Part shown: positions 1-9,700 of the stretch, in pieces | Position numbering within the stretch: position 1 is the first letter of the stretch | Layout of the letters: the number at the start of each line of letters is the position of its first letter | From: a virus | DNA length: 24,464 bases | Strand: one strand, 5' to 3' | Virus record (IMG/VR): IMGVR_UViG_3300021356_000160 | Location: 1 to 24,464 of that record | Translations under genes and position numbers: made by a program | The notes under the pieces: model-generated | What the model saw: the letters and a program-made list of their open reading frames with translations, nothing else | What the model was told of the DNA's origin: nothing | Databases searched by the model: none

Positions 1-24
1 TGGCGGCGGTGGTGGTGGAGGAGG
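1..24 (-). repeat. Polyproline codon run at the truncated end of the DUF4815 gene
   Basis: Eight consecutive proline codons (CCT, CCA and CCG) follow a Thr-rich stretch (TTTTVLTGTTFT). The run reaches the window edge, so its full length is unknown. A polyproline segment usually forms a stiff linker between domains, which suggests that another domain follows outside the window. Confidence 0.8.
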
Positions 25-3000
25 AGTGAAGGTAGTTCCTGTCAATACTGTTGTGGTTGTTGAACCAACTGTAGTTGTAGCTGTAGTTGTGCCTGTAAAC
101 ACCTCACGAGGTACTTCCTCTCTTTCGGCACGAACTTCGACCCTCGCGTTTCTTACAGAAACAATGGTTTCTTGTACCGTCTCTAAAGTTCCAGATGCAG
201 TATAAGTTTCTGAAGCCAGTGTTAAAGCATCTTCTGGACTATTTTGTTTATTGTCAATCAGAACAAATGTTTTTGTCCCAGTAGTAAACTTAGGATTTGC
301 ATTAATTGATGGTGAAGGAATAAAGAAACTTCCTAGAATATCAGAACTTAAATCAGTAATAAGTCTGCTATTGGAAATTCTAGCGCGGGCACCAGAAGTG
401 CCACCATAAAGAATCATTCCTGTCTCAATATGTCCAAAAAACTCTCCGGCAGCTTGTTCTGCAAGAGCTAAGGTATCAACATTAAGAAGTGTAGATGTTG
501 CTGAATATGTTGAGGGAAGCGTTGCAGCATCTCCTAATGCAAATAATTCAAATTCACCTCTTTGTGCTTCATCTGATTTTGATCCAACAGTTGAAGTATA
601 TGGATTACTTGCATATACTCTAGTTGGTGCATTATATGGTCCAGACTTATGGTTTGGTTGGCATAATCTAAATCTAATTTGGAATCCAGTTCTAAATGAT
701 GCGCCGCCAGCAGCAAGACTCTTAATTGGTCTTCCAAAAACAGTCTCTCCAACTTGGAAAGATCCTGAAAGCATCTGAACTTCCAAAAGTTTTGGAACAC
801 AAAATCTAGATACATCAACACCTTCAAAGAATGGATAAACTTGTGTTAGTGGTTTAAATCCTCTACCAACAAATTCAATATTTCTAGATCTCATAAAAGA
901 GATTACCTCTCTGCTGAGAGTTCTATCTCCAAGACTTTCGGTTTCAAACTGTGGTGTAATTAACTGCCTTCTACCATTTCTAAAGTTAAATCCAACCCTA
1001 AAGTTGTCAGTAAAAGTATCTTGGAAAGTGGTTCTGGTGGTTGCTTGGAACCTATTAGTTCTAGTTCCACCATTTTCAGCAGTATTGGTGGAGAAGTTTC
1101 TGCGACCTGTAACTTCAGTTCTTTGTCTTCTGCGAACAGTGGTTCTAGTTCCAGTCCATTGAGTTTGCCATGCATTCCAAAGAACTGGTGTAAGACCTGT
1201 CTGTGGATCAAATCCACCAAACTGTCTGGCAGCAATATCTACAGTGCTTGCATAATTTCCTTCAACATCAATAACCTTTGCCCTAACTCTAGCAGTATCA
1301 GTCCAAGTATCTGATGCTGGAGTTAATTTAATGTTTGCTCTCCAGAAACTTAATAAGAATGGAGTTACAAATTCAGATCTAGTTGCATATTCTTGGGCAA
1401 GATATTCAACCTCATCATAATCTAGGGTAATAACATCACCAGTTCTTGCAACATTATTTCCTTCCAGGTCGTTAACTAAAGAATTTAATGTTAAGTCTGC
1501 AGTTGCAGGATTAACCGGGCCAGGTACTAAATCAATAGCATTTGTATAATGTGATGGCCTACACTCTTTGTTAGATTGATCAATACTATTTTTAATAACT
1601 CTACTATCTTCCTGTGCTAAGAAAGATGTAAAGTTGTCTACAAAGAAACCTGACTTAAATTTGTTTAATCCCGCATTATCAGGAACAAATAAATTGGCAG
1701 TTTCTGTTTCCAAAACAGAAAGTGAAGTATAATACTCTAAGTTTCTAATTCTATCTTCCAGTTTTCCAATATCACGCATCGTATATCTCTTGTGATCCAA
1801 GAAATGAATGGATGCATCTTCAGTTCTATAAAGATATGGTGGTAATGTGATTGTTGCAATTTCTAATGCATTATCAATAGGGTCTGGTTTTTCCGGATTC
1901 TCTGCTGGATTACCTAGTTTTACAACAAAGGTTCCTAGTTCATCGAGGTATAATCTATCAATTCTTCCACCATAGAAAGAATAATTTGTTACAATAGACT
2001 CATCGGAAGCTAAAATATTAGTAGCAGAGTTACCAGAGGCAGTAAAAGATCTACCTAAAAATTCGAGAGGAGATCTAGTTGATTCTGCAAGAGTATAGTC
2101 AGATACTTTTGGTCTGATATCAATAATGTCAGTATTTCTATTTCCATTAATTGACTGAATTTCACTACCATACTCAAAAATATTGTACGAGTTAGTTGTC
2201 GTTATGTCTCCATCATCAGAAGACTCATAATATCCATTTTTAAAATAAATTTTTAATTGCTTAGATGGTTCTTTGGCGTTGGAATTTCTAGTTAAAAATC
2301 CATAGTCATAGAAAGTTGATTTCTGCCCATTATTAAATGTATAATTTGCCGAAACATCTTTACTAGGAATATCTAAAGATGAAATTACTGCTTGTAGATT
2401 GGATTCTTCAAAAGTAACGGTTTCTCCCTCACTAAAACCAAAATCATTTAAATCAATATAACTAATTTGCTCATCCGCAACTTTTTCCGCTACTACAGCA
2501 ACTGATCCCGAAATTTTACCTACAATTTTTTCTCCAATTATTAAATCAGAAGTTTTACCTGTAGGTCCGGTAATGGATGATAAAGTTAACTTGGGTGCAG
2601 AAGCCTCTGAAGTGCTATTTGACTCAAAAATTCCTAAAATTTCTAGAACATCACCAGTATTTAATGCAATTCTTTCATCTTGAACTCTTGTTCCATATGG
2701 ATAATTGCCATATGATAGACCATCATTTAAAGTTGTAGCTCCAATACCAGATCCGGTCAGTTTAGATGCACTAACAACTAAAGTGTTTACTCTATTCTTT
2801 CTCTTGAGTTTTGCTTTGGGTTTTACTTTTTTAATTGTAGTAACTAATTTTGCCTCCATGTTGGCAGACAAATCAGTTCCAATGTTATTAATTTGAAGAA
2901 CTGTGTTGCCACTCGTAAATGACATTTTATCTGATGTCAACACCTCTGTGGTTCCATCAGCTCTAACAAGAGAATATCTCTCTTCATCAAATGCTAGGAA

Positions 3001-5208
3001 TGTCTCATTATTTCCACTAACAACACCAGAGTTTAATTGGTTATCCGTAGTAATAATAACATCAAAAGACTTTCTAATAGTTAATTGTGCATCGCTAAGA
3101 TCAACACTAGCAATGTTCCTCTTCGGCATTTCTGTAAATAACCGATTGTCACTTGCATCTGCTAAAGGAGTGCTAACCAGTCTTAAATCAGATACACTTA
3201 CAATATTTGCTGCACCTACCTGAGGTATTTGACCTTCACTTACTTTTGATACTGTAGTAACACCTGTTATTGTGACCTGAGAACTACCAACACTAACAAT
3301 TCTAGCTAGTGTTTGTGTTGATTGAATAGTTGCAATACCGGTATTTGTAAATGCGAGTATATTGCCAACTTTCAGATCTCCAGGGAATCTTTCTGAAATA
3401 CTAGTTACAGTACTGATGCCACTGCTACGAATTCTATCTGTAACTTGTGCTTGTCCAAAGAAGAAAGAATCTTTTTGAATAGTATCTGCAACAAAAGTTA
3501 ATCCAGCTCCAACAACTCCTGGACCAACCGACACAGAAGGACCACCATAAATTGCCTTCACATCAGCCATTGAATATGCTGTTACTGCAGTGGCAACTCT
3601 AGTATCTTCTATACCATTAAAGATAAATGGTTCATTAAGAAGAAAAGTTCCTGTAGTATCATAAAGTTGTATGGATGTACTATCTGATACAGAATCTCTT
3701 AAAAAAGCTGTAGATCCACTATACTTACCTTTTACAAAAGTTGGTACAGTGAGAGTAGTTGATTCATTTAATGTTATATTTGTCTGCAATCTAACATCAA
3801 ACAAAGAAATGTCCCACTGATTTATAGTAGAAAATTCCGAATCATAAGATCCTGATTCTAGAGCGCAATCATATATTCTTGCTAATCCAATTTCTTCACC
3901 AGGAGCATCAGTGCTTACACCCGCTCTTTGGTCTCTTAAACTTACAATGTATGTGTTTCCAATACCAATTTCAGGAGCTCCCTTAATATTATTTGCTCTT
4001 ACAGTAACTCCCGTGTTATAATTTATTGCTTGATTTTCTAAAAGAGCAGCATCTCTTGGTTTAGGAAAACTTGCATAACTGGTATCTAAAGTTCTTACTT
4101 CATATCCTTTGACAAATGCTTTTCCTGGGGAAATAGCATATAATCCAATATCATCGCTTACCTCTCTTCCATCCCTAGTTTCTTGACCTTCTTGATAAAT
4201 TCCATCATTGCCAAGATTATTATTAAGAGAGTCTCTAACTTCCACTCCAAATGGGGTAACTGTATAATCTCCAGACTCTGCAAATGTTCTTCTAGCTAAT
4301 TCATCTCTCAGTAATTTATATTGAGAAGTATCAGTAACGCGGTCAGTCTGAATAACACCATCTTGAACTTTTGCAAGTTCTACAAAATTATTATCATTAG
4401 TATCCTCATAAGATTTAAATGCCAAAGTGCATTTAATTTTTAATCTATCTGCACCAGGTGCTGCATAATTATTAAATCCTTTTGAGTTATCTGCTAAAGT
4501 TGGATCCTCATCAGCATTAACAACGCTTTCTTGAATATTAAATCCAATTCTTCCTGTAGGAAGATTGTCATATTGATCTAATAAGATAGTTTGTGCGTCA
4601 ATGTTGACAAAATTGCCTCTAATAAAATAAACACCATTATCTACAGAGAAAGAAGCACCAGTAGTTACGCAATTTTCTGTTAGTGTTGACGCAAAAGACT
4701 CTCCGGCGGCAACAAAAACATTATTTTCTGGTCCTGAGACAATATCTTCATCACATGCTAAAAGTTCCCCATCATCAAACTCTGATTGAGCATTATCTCT
4801 AATGTTTGATGAAAGATATGAAATATATATCGTGGTAATATTAAAAGTGCTTTCTTCTGGAGTGATAAAATTTACAACCTCAGCAGTAACTCCAGAAGTA
4901 AGACCATATATTCTTTTACCTACCAGTTGAGATAAGTATGCACTGACGGGTATACCTAAGTGAGTTGGGTTTATAGAAACACCAGTATATCCAGTATCAT
5001 AAGTGGTATTTCCTGGAATTACTTTGGCTCCCTCTTTGAACATGTGGGAACCAAATTGCTCAATTTGGTTTTGAAGAATCGACTGTAATCCTGTCAGTTC
5101 CCTTGCTTGAACAGGGTATCCAGGTTTAAACAGAACCTTATAATAATCATTTGATGAATCAAAATCATCAAAATATGGTGATACATTGAGGTTGGTTTGT
5201 TGCGCCAT
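1..5208 (-). CDS. DUF4815-type virion structural protein, C-terminus outside the window
   Basis: The frame stays open from ATG at 5208 to the left edge, giving 1736 codons with no stop inside the window, so the protein is truncated only by the window. The N-terminus (NLNVSPYFDDF at residues 6-16, then PGYPVQARELTGLQ and an ILQNQIEQFG segment by residue 50) is the signature of the DUF4815 family found in T4-like cyanophages, where members are annotated as baseplate or tail structural proteins. A predicted coiled-coil-like stretch (RDIGKLEDRIRNLEYY, about residues 1143-1158) is followed by an Arg/Thr-rich stretch (about 1353-1415, including TVRRRQR). The last visible residues are a run of eight prolines. 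The start lies six bases after the gp8 stop (TAA TAA ACC ATG), with no clear Shine-Dalgarno site, suggesting co-transcription and coupling with gp8. By gene position it may do the work of T4 gp9/gp10, but I see no sequence support for that equivalence. Confidence 0.88.
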   Translation of the reverse strand, partial: MAQQTNLNVSPYFDDFDSSNDYYKVLFKPGYPVQARELTGLQSILQNQIEQFGSHMFKEGAKVIPGNTTYDTGYTGVSINPTHLGIPVSAYLSQLVGKRIYGLTSGVTAEVVNFITPEESTFNITTIYISYLSSNIRDNAQSEFDDGELLACDEDIVSGPENNVFVAAGESFASTLTENCVTTGASFSVDNGVYFIRGNFVNIDAQTILLDQYDNLPTGRIGFNIQESVVNADEDPTLADNSKGFNNYAAPGADRLKIKCTLAFKSYEDTNDNNFVELAKVQDGVIQTDRVTDTSQYKLLRDELARRTFAESGDYTVTPFGVEVRDSLNNNLGNDGIYQEGQETRDGREVSDDIGLYAISPGKAFVKGYEVRTLDTSYASFPKPRDAALLENQAINYNTGVTVRANNIKGAPEIGIGNTYIVSLRDQRAGVSTDAPGEEIGLARIYDCALESGSYDSEFSTINQWDISLFDVRLQTNITLNESTTLTVPTFVKGKYSGSTAFLRDSVSDSTSIQLYDTTGTFLLNEPFIFNGIEDTRVATAVTAYSMADVKAIYGGPSVSVGPGVVGAGLTFVADTIQKDSFFFGQAQVTDRIRSSGISTVTSISERFPGDLKVGNILAFTNTGIATIQSTQTLARIVSVGSSQVTITGVTTVSKVSEGQIPQVGAANIVSVSDLRLVSTPLADASDNRLFTEMPKRNIASVDLSDAQLTIRKSFDVIITTDNQLNSGVVSGNNETFLAFDEERYSLVRADGTTEVLTSDKMSFTSGNTVLQINNIGTDLSANMEAKLVTTIKKVKPKAKLKRKNRVNTLVVSASKLTGSGIGATTLNDGLSYGNYPYGTRVQDERIALNTGDVLEILGIFESNSTSEASAPKLTLSSITGPTGKTSDLIIGEKIVGKISGSVAVVAEKVADEQISYIDLNDFGFSEGETVTFEESNLQAVISSLDIPSKDVSANYTFNNGQKSTFYDYGFLTRNSNAKEPSKQLKIYFKNGYYESSDDGDITTTNSYNIFEYGSEIQSINGNRNTDIIDIRPKVSDYTLAESTRSPLEFLGRSFTASGNSATNILASDESIVTNYSFYGGRIDRLYLDELGTFVVKLGNPAENPEKPDPIDNALEIATITLPPYLYRTEDASIHFLDHKRYTMRDIGKLEDRIRNLEYYTSLSVLETETANLFVPDNAGLNKFKSGFFVDNFTSFLAQEDSRVIKNSIDQSNKECRPSHYTNAIDLVPGPVNPATADLTLNSLVNDLEGNNVARTGDVITLDYDEVEYLAQEYATRSEFVTPFLLSFWRANIKLTPASDTWTDTARVRAKVIDVEGNYASTVDIAARQFGGFDPQTGLTPVLWNAWQTQWTGTRTTVRRRQRTEVTGRRNFSTNTAENGGTRTNRFQATTRTTFQDTFTDNFRVGFNFRNGRRQLITPQFETESLGDRTLSREVISFMRSRNIEFVGRGFKPLTQVYPFFEGVDVSRFCVPKLLEVQMLSGSFQVGETVFGRPIKSLAAGGASFRTGFQIRFRLCQPNHKSGPYNAPTRVYASNPYTSTVGSKSDEAQRGEFELFALGDAATLPSTYSATSTLLNVDTLALAEQAAGEFFGHIETGMILYGGTSGARARISNSRLITDLSSDILGSFFIPSPSINANPKFTTGTKTFVLIDNKQNSPEDALTLASETYTASGTLETVQETIVSVRNARVEVRAEREEVPREVFTGTTTATTTVGSTTTTVLTGTTFTPPPPPPPP

Positions 5209-5214
5209 GGTTTA

Positions 5215-6765
5215 TTAGAACTGCAGTATAATTTTTATATCTTCTTTTTGGTTGGAAGATCTCGTAATAGCTGGTCGGTTGTCAATATAAATTATATCTC
5301 CAGAATATTTTTTGACCTCTGGATTTGACAAACCATTTGTAAATGATTGTCCAAGGTAATATGTTCTATTATTTAGAGTGGTAGAGAGACCGCTAAATGT
5401 GGTTGAAATACTTAATCCAGCAGTTGTTCCAACTATACTAAAAGATCCATTCCCAGATACTGAAGACGAGAATCTTGTTAATTCGTAACCATATTGTGGG
5501 TTTGTTTGAGCAGTTCCAACAGTGTTAAATCCTGCAAGAGTTCTATCTTGCCAGTATTTTAAAACACCAGTAACTTGATCATAACTGATAACTCTACCAA
5601 TGGCAGTAACTCCTGTACCAACAGTTTGAGTGATAGTAGAATCTGCAGTGAAAGTTGCAGAACTGTATCCAGTTCCGACTAATCTCATCGCATAAACTGC
5701 ACTTGCTTTTGACAATGAAAGATTTGAAGTAGAATTGTATGCTTTAGGGTTTTTTACAATACCAATTCTAGAAACTTGGTTTCCAGTAATAAAATCTGGA
5801 TTTTCATCATCATTTTCAATTCTTGCATATAAGAGTGCATTTTTGGCACCCAATTCTCTGTAGATATCTTTCCCATGGCCACCTGGAGGTGACATTATGA
5901 CTTCAAGACTTGGTAGAGTTGTTCCTGTTGGAACATTTCCTGCAACTAAATCAACAGTACCGAAGGAATAATCTTTTCCTGGATTTGATACTGTAACACT
6001 GTCAACCTGTTGATCGTTATTAATAACAACAGTACACTCTGCACCAGACCCATCTCCTTTAATGGGAACTCTAGTATAAGTTCTGTTTGCAGTTCCTAAT
6101 CCAACACCTCTATTTTGAACAATGACCGTTTTAATGCTACCATCAACAGCATTGTCTCTCACTGCAGCATGATCATTGCTAGTTTCCCAGTTCAAAGGAA
6201 CTGGCATAAAATCGGTAGAATCAAATTTAATTAAATCAGATGGTTTTATAGTATAAAGATATTTCCAAATATACCCATCACCACTCGTTCCTGCTGCTCT
6301 CGGTTCCAAATCAGTAAATGTTGGTTCATCCAAGGAAGGCCTTCCATCTGGATTTTCTGGATTTGTTCCGTTGTCTAAACAAATGTAGACTCTGTAATCA
6401 CTATTAATCGCATAATAATTTGCAGAATATAATGAGGTTCCATTACCATTCCTTGGAATTTTTGCTATGCTGTAATCATGTCTGTAATAGTCATAAGTTG
6501 TGCCAGAGTTCCAAGATACTTTTTTGATGACAAGTTTAATGTCTTCTGAAGTTATCTTTTTCAAAGCGATCATGGTATCCCATGTATCGTTAGCTTGACT
6601 AAAGTTGTCAGTAGGGCTAGGGGGATCATCATCCCAGTCAGACTGAACATCTGTTGGGTTTGGTAATCCAACAAAAGCATAATATGAATTATCAGAAGTA
6701 GTCACGCCAGAAACAAAGTTTTTCGCGTTTAAAATTCTAATCTGATCAGTTATAATTGCAGCCAT
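5215..6765 (-). CDS. 8: Baseplate wedge subunit gp8-like
   Basis: This 516-aa protein follows the gp7-position gene, as gene 8 follows gene 7 in T4. Its N-terminus (ITDQIRILNAKNFVSGV at residues 5-21, then YYAFVGLPNP), the HDYSIAKIPRN segment near residue 96, and GTSGDGYIWKYLYTI at 159-173 match the cyanophage gp8 family as I know it. T4 gp8 (334 aa) is a dimeric wedge component linking gp10, gp7 and gp6. The extra length here lies in a C-terminal half rich in Gly/Ser/Thr and beta-type sequence, including one GKDY repeat of the kind that abounds in the preceding giant protein. The start is ATG 32 bases after the preceding stop. There is no strong Shine-Dalgarno site, but a late-promoter-like motif lies upstream. 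The gene ends with tandem TAA stops, six bases before the DUF4815 gene. Confidence 0.85.
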   Translation of the reverse strand: MAAIITDQIRILNAKNFVSGVTTSDNSYYAFVGLPNPTDVQSDWDDDPPSPTDNFSQANDTWDTMIALKKITSEDIKLVIKKVSWNSGTTYDYYRHDYSIAKIPRNGNGTSLYSANYYAINSDYRVYICLDNGTNPENPDGRPSLDEPTFTDLEPRAAGTSGDGYIWKYLYTIKPSDLIKFDSTDFMPVPLNWETSNDHAAVRDNAVDGSIKTVIVQNRGVGLGTANRTYTRVPIKGDGSGAECTVVINNDQQVDSVTVSNPGKDYSFGTVDLVAGNVPTGTTLPSLEVIMSPPGGHGKDIYRELGAKNALLYARIENDDENPDFITGNQVSRIGIVKNPKAYNSTSNLSLSKASAVYAMRLVGTGYSSATFTADSTITQTVGTGVTAIGRVISYDQVTGVLKYWQDRTLAGFNTVGTAQTNPQYGYELTRFSSSVSGNGSFSIVGTTAGLSISTTFSGLSTTLNNRTYYLGQSFTNGLSNPEVKKYSGDIIYIDNRPAITRSSNQKEDIKIILQF

Positions 6766-6784
6766 TTTGAGCAGGATTTTTCTT

Positions 6785-6792
6785 TATTTAGT
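6785..6792 (-). promoter_or_regulatory. Putative T4-type late promoter before gp8
   Basis: The minus strand reads ACTAAATA, which matches six of eight positions of the T4 late -10 motif TATAAATA. It lies in the 32-base gap between the giant gene and gp8, 19 bases upstream of the gp8 ATG. Its placement in one of the few intergenic gaps, at nearly the same distance as the motif before gp25, supports a real late promoter, though AT-rich DNA yields such motifs by chance. Confidence 0.45.
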
Positions 6793-6797
6793 ATGAA

Positions 6798-9700
6798 TCA
6801 GGTACTATAACTTTTGACCTTCAGTGATTTTTGTCTAACCACTACAGGGCCTGTTTCAATTCCAGTAATACCGTTGGTGGTATTTACTGTATATGCTTGA
6901 CTTTTATTTCTATCGGTCAATTGCAATTTACCCCAACTATATTCGCCATAGAAGTGACTGACTGCCAATCCAGTCAATCCATCTGTAGAACTAACACTCA
7001 CAACAACTTGGGTTACTGTAGTTTGACCAAAACCAATAGCATCGGTTGTTACACCAGTGGTAACATGAGCAGCTCTGTATACGCCATCCATAAAGGTTGT
7101 ACCAACGCCCACAACAGCGTTGTTTTCATCCAGAGAGGTTAGACCGCCACCAACATTTGAATTCCTAATGACAAACAAATCACCAGTACCAATTCCACTT
7201 GCAGTGATTGCAGATGGTTGAGTAATATCACTATTTCTCAAGAATGAATCGTATGGGATAACGAGATCAAGAACAAGTCCAGTAACTGCAACACCCGCTA
7301 TAGATGTTGTGCCGATACCGGTAATAATTCCAAAGTCTCCAGAATAAGAATCAATTGTATTTGTTTCAGTTACAAATGTTGGAGGCCCAATCAATACTCT
7401 AGGATGAGTTGTTTGTGCATAACCAGTGCCACTAGTATCAACAGAAATGGCAGTTACAGATCCTCCAGAGATGGTTGCAGTGGCAGTTGCTCCAGAAGTT
7501 GTTCCTAATCCAACAGGAGTTTGTATTGATACAGTTGGAACGCTTGTATAACCTTTACCGCCATCTGAAATGACTATGGAGGTGACCGTTGTACCCACTC
7601 CAACAACTGCTGTTGCAGCAGCTGCTACTTTCTGAGGATTATCTATGAAAAGAATATCCTTTTGGAAATCAGTATTAACTTTATTCTCATTCTTAGCGTT
7701 AAAGAATGGTCTTACATTATCAACACTAATAATTGTGGATCCAATTCCAACAGATTTAATTAAATATGTCGATGGGAAAATATTTGCATTATAAAGATCT
7801 CTCGCTTTACTAATTTGCTTACCAGCAACAAATCTATCCTCAGTCTGTCGGCACCATTTGACAGGCCTTAACATTCTAGTCTTATCACTAAGACCACCAC
7901 CAGAATATGGATTTGTGTCCACAGAACTTGAAGATGTTATCTCAGAGACGGTGCGCTCATCTTCTTGTAGGAACCTATCTTGATTTATATTCAGAGGAGT
8001 TTGTTTTAGTCTTCTATCATATCCAATCGTCAAATCATCACCAGTCTTCACTGTTTCGATGATATCTCTATCAATAACATCAGCACCACCAGTTCCTCTA
8101 TAGAAAATCAGTTTGAATGTATCACCTGCTTTAGGTGCCTCTTCAAAACTAAAGTTACTTCCACCAGTAAAGAAGTATGATTCATCGGGAACTTGAAGAA
8201 TATCATTGACAAAAAGTAATAATGTGTCCTGAACTTTTATAAGTGATCCGGGTGCGGCCTGAATGGAGAAAGAATTTCCATTCAAGGTGATTGGGAATGT
8301 CTTCGTTACTCCATCAAACAATGAAGATACATCATCAAGAACTTGAAGTTGTCCAATAGACCATGCAGTAAATAAATCAGAATCAATTTCTAAAATATCA
8401 ACTTTAAATTCTTCAAAGTTTGAAGATCCTGTTGTAGGTATTCCAGTTGCACCGCCAGAAGGAATAGTTAAAATATGTCCAACTCCATAGCCATATCCGG
8501 TGTTTGATATTGAGAAATCTATGACACTAGATCCTTGACCAACAACAACATCAATGGTGGCGTTTACTCCACCAGATCCAAGAGAATCTGAACTATATGA
8601 CAACGGAATATTTACATAACTATGTGGTTCATCAATAATTACCTTAAGTAATTGATTTACTTTACCACATCTTGCGTAATTGTGAGGTCTAGTAGAAATA
8701 CCACTGTCAACCTCAAACTGAGTGGTGCTCAGGACTCTAAGAACAGGAGTTCCGTCATAAGCAGGATCTTGACCACTAGCTGAGTTATTATTTGCTCTAG
8801 GTGCGATTATTACAGGTTGAATGGTTCCTCCCGTAATGAAGTTATCAAGAGTTAATCCTGCTCCAACATTAATACTAAACTGAGTTGCACTTGCAACACC
8901 TGCGACAGATACTCCACAGAAGGCATCATCAGTTGATCTTGGGAATGTGTGAGTAGGGGCACTTCCATCAGATTCTGCTGACATGCCAAGTTCATTTAAT
9001 AATACATCACTACTCTTTCCTGTAGTAGAAAGACCATGTGCAGCGGATGTGGTTACCGTCATAATACCGCTGACAGAATTATAAACTGCACTTTGAACAC
9101 CAACAGCAGGTGCATAATCGCAAGTAAATGCGATTCCAGAAAGAACTACCTCATTGCCAACACTTAATCCATGTGCAGTTAATGTTGTAATCGTAGTAAT
9201 ACCAGTAATAGAAGTGTATCCTACATTAGAAATATCTCTAGGAACATAGAATACTCTAGAATCTGTTACAGCAACTCCAGTGATGTGACCACCGGAGATT
9301 GCAGCAGTACCAATCGCAACAATGTCGGCACCGTTTATACTTTCCCTCTGAATTGAGACATTTACAGTTTGTATTCCAGATCTATAACCAGAACCAGTAT
9401 TTCCAATAGAAATAGATGCGATAGTTCCTGCAGCAGAAACAATAGCAGTTCCTCCAGCAGCTACAAGTGGTTGATAACCAAATCCTTCGGACGATCCTAC
9501 AGAAACAATAACGCCACCAACTGGGATATTTGCATTATTTGGATCATATCCAACAGAACTTGCAGTTCCTGTGAATCTTATACTGGAAATACCGCCAACT
9601 TCAGTTAAAGAATAATTATAGTTATTTCCAGGTCCTTGGAAGATGTTATTAATCAATACCACTGCGTTATTTGTGGCAACTCCACTAACATTAGTACCAT

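Noticed and set aside
534-1235. Two minus-strand frames of 97 and 91 aa inside the DUF4815 gene
   Set aside because: They lie in another frame of a long gene recognised by its family; their Leu/Gln-rich composition is typical of out-of-frame reading.
1021-1314. Plus-strand Ser-rich frame of 97 aa opposite the DUF4815 gene
   Set aside because: It is the antisense shadow of Thr/Arg/Glu-rich codons in a clearly real minus-strand gene and has no ribosome site or family resemblance.
2705-3223. Two consecutive plus-strand frames (63 and 106 aa), the first hydrophobic like a membrane peptide
   Set aside because: The hydrophobic stretch is the complement of a Lys-rich segment (KKVKPKAKLKRK) of the minus-strand protein; no promoter or ribosome site supports them.
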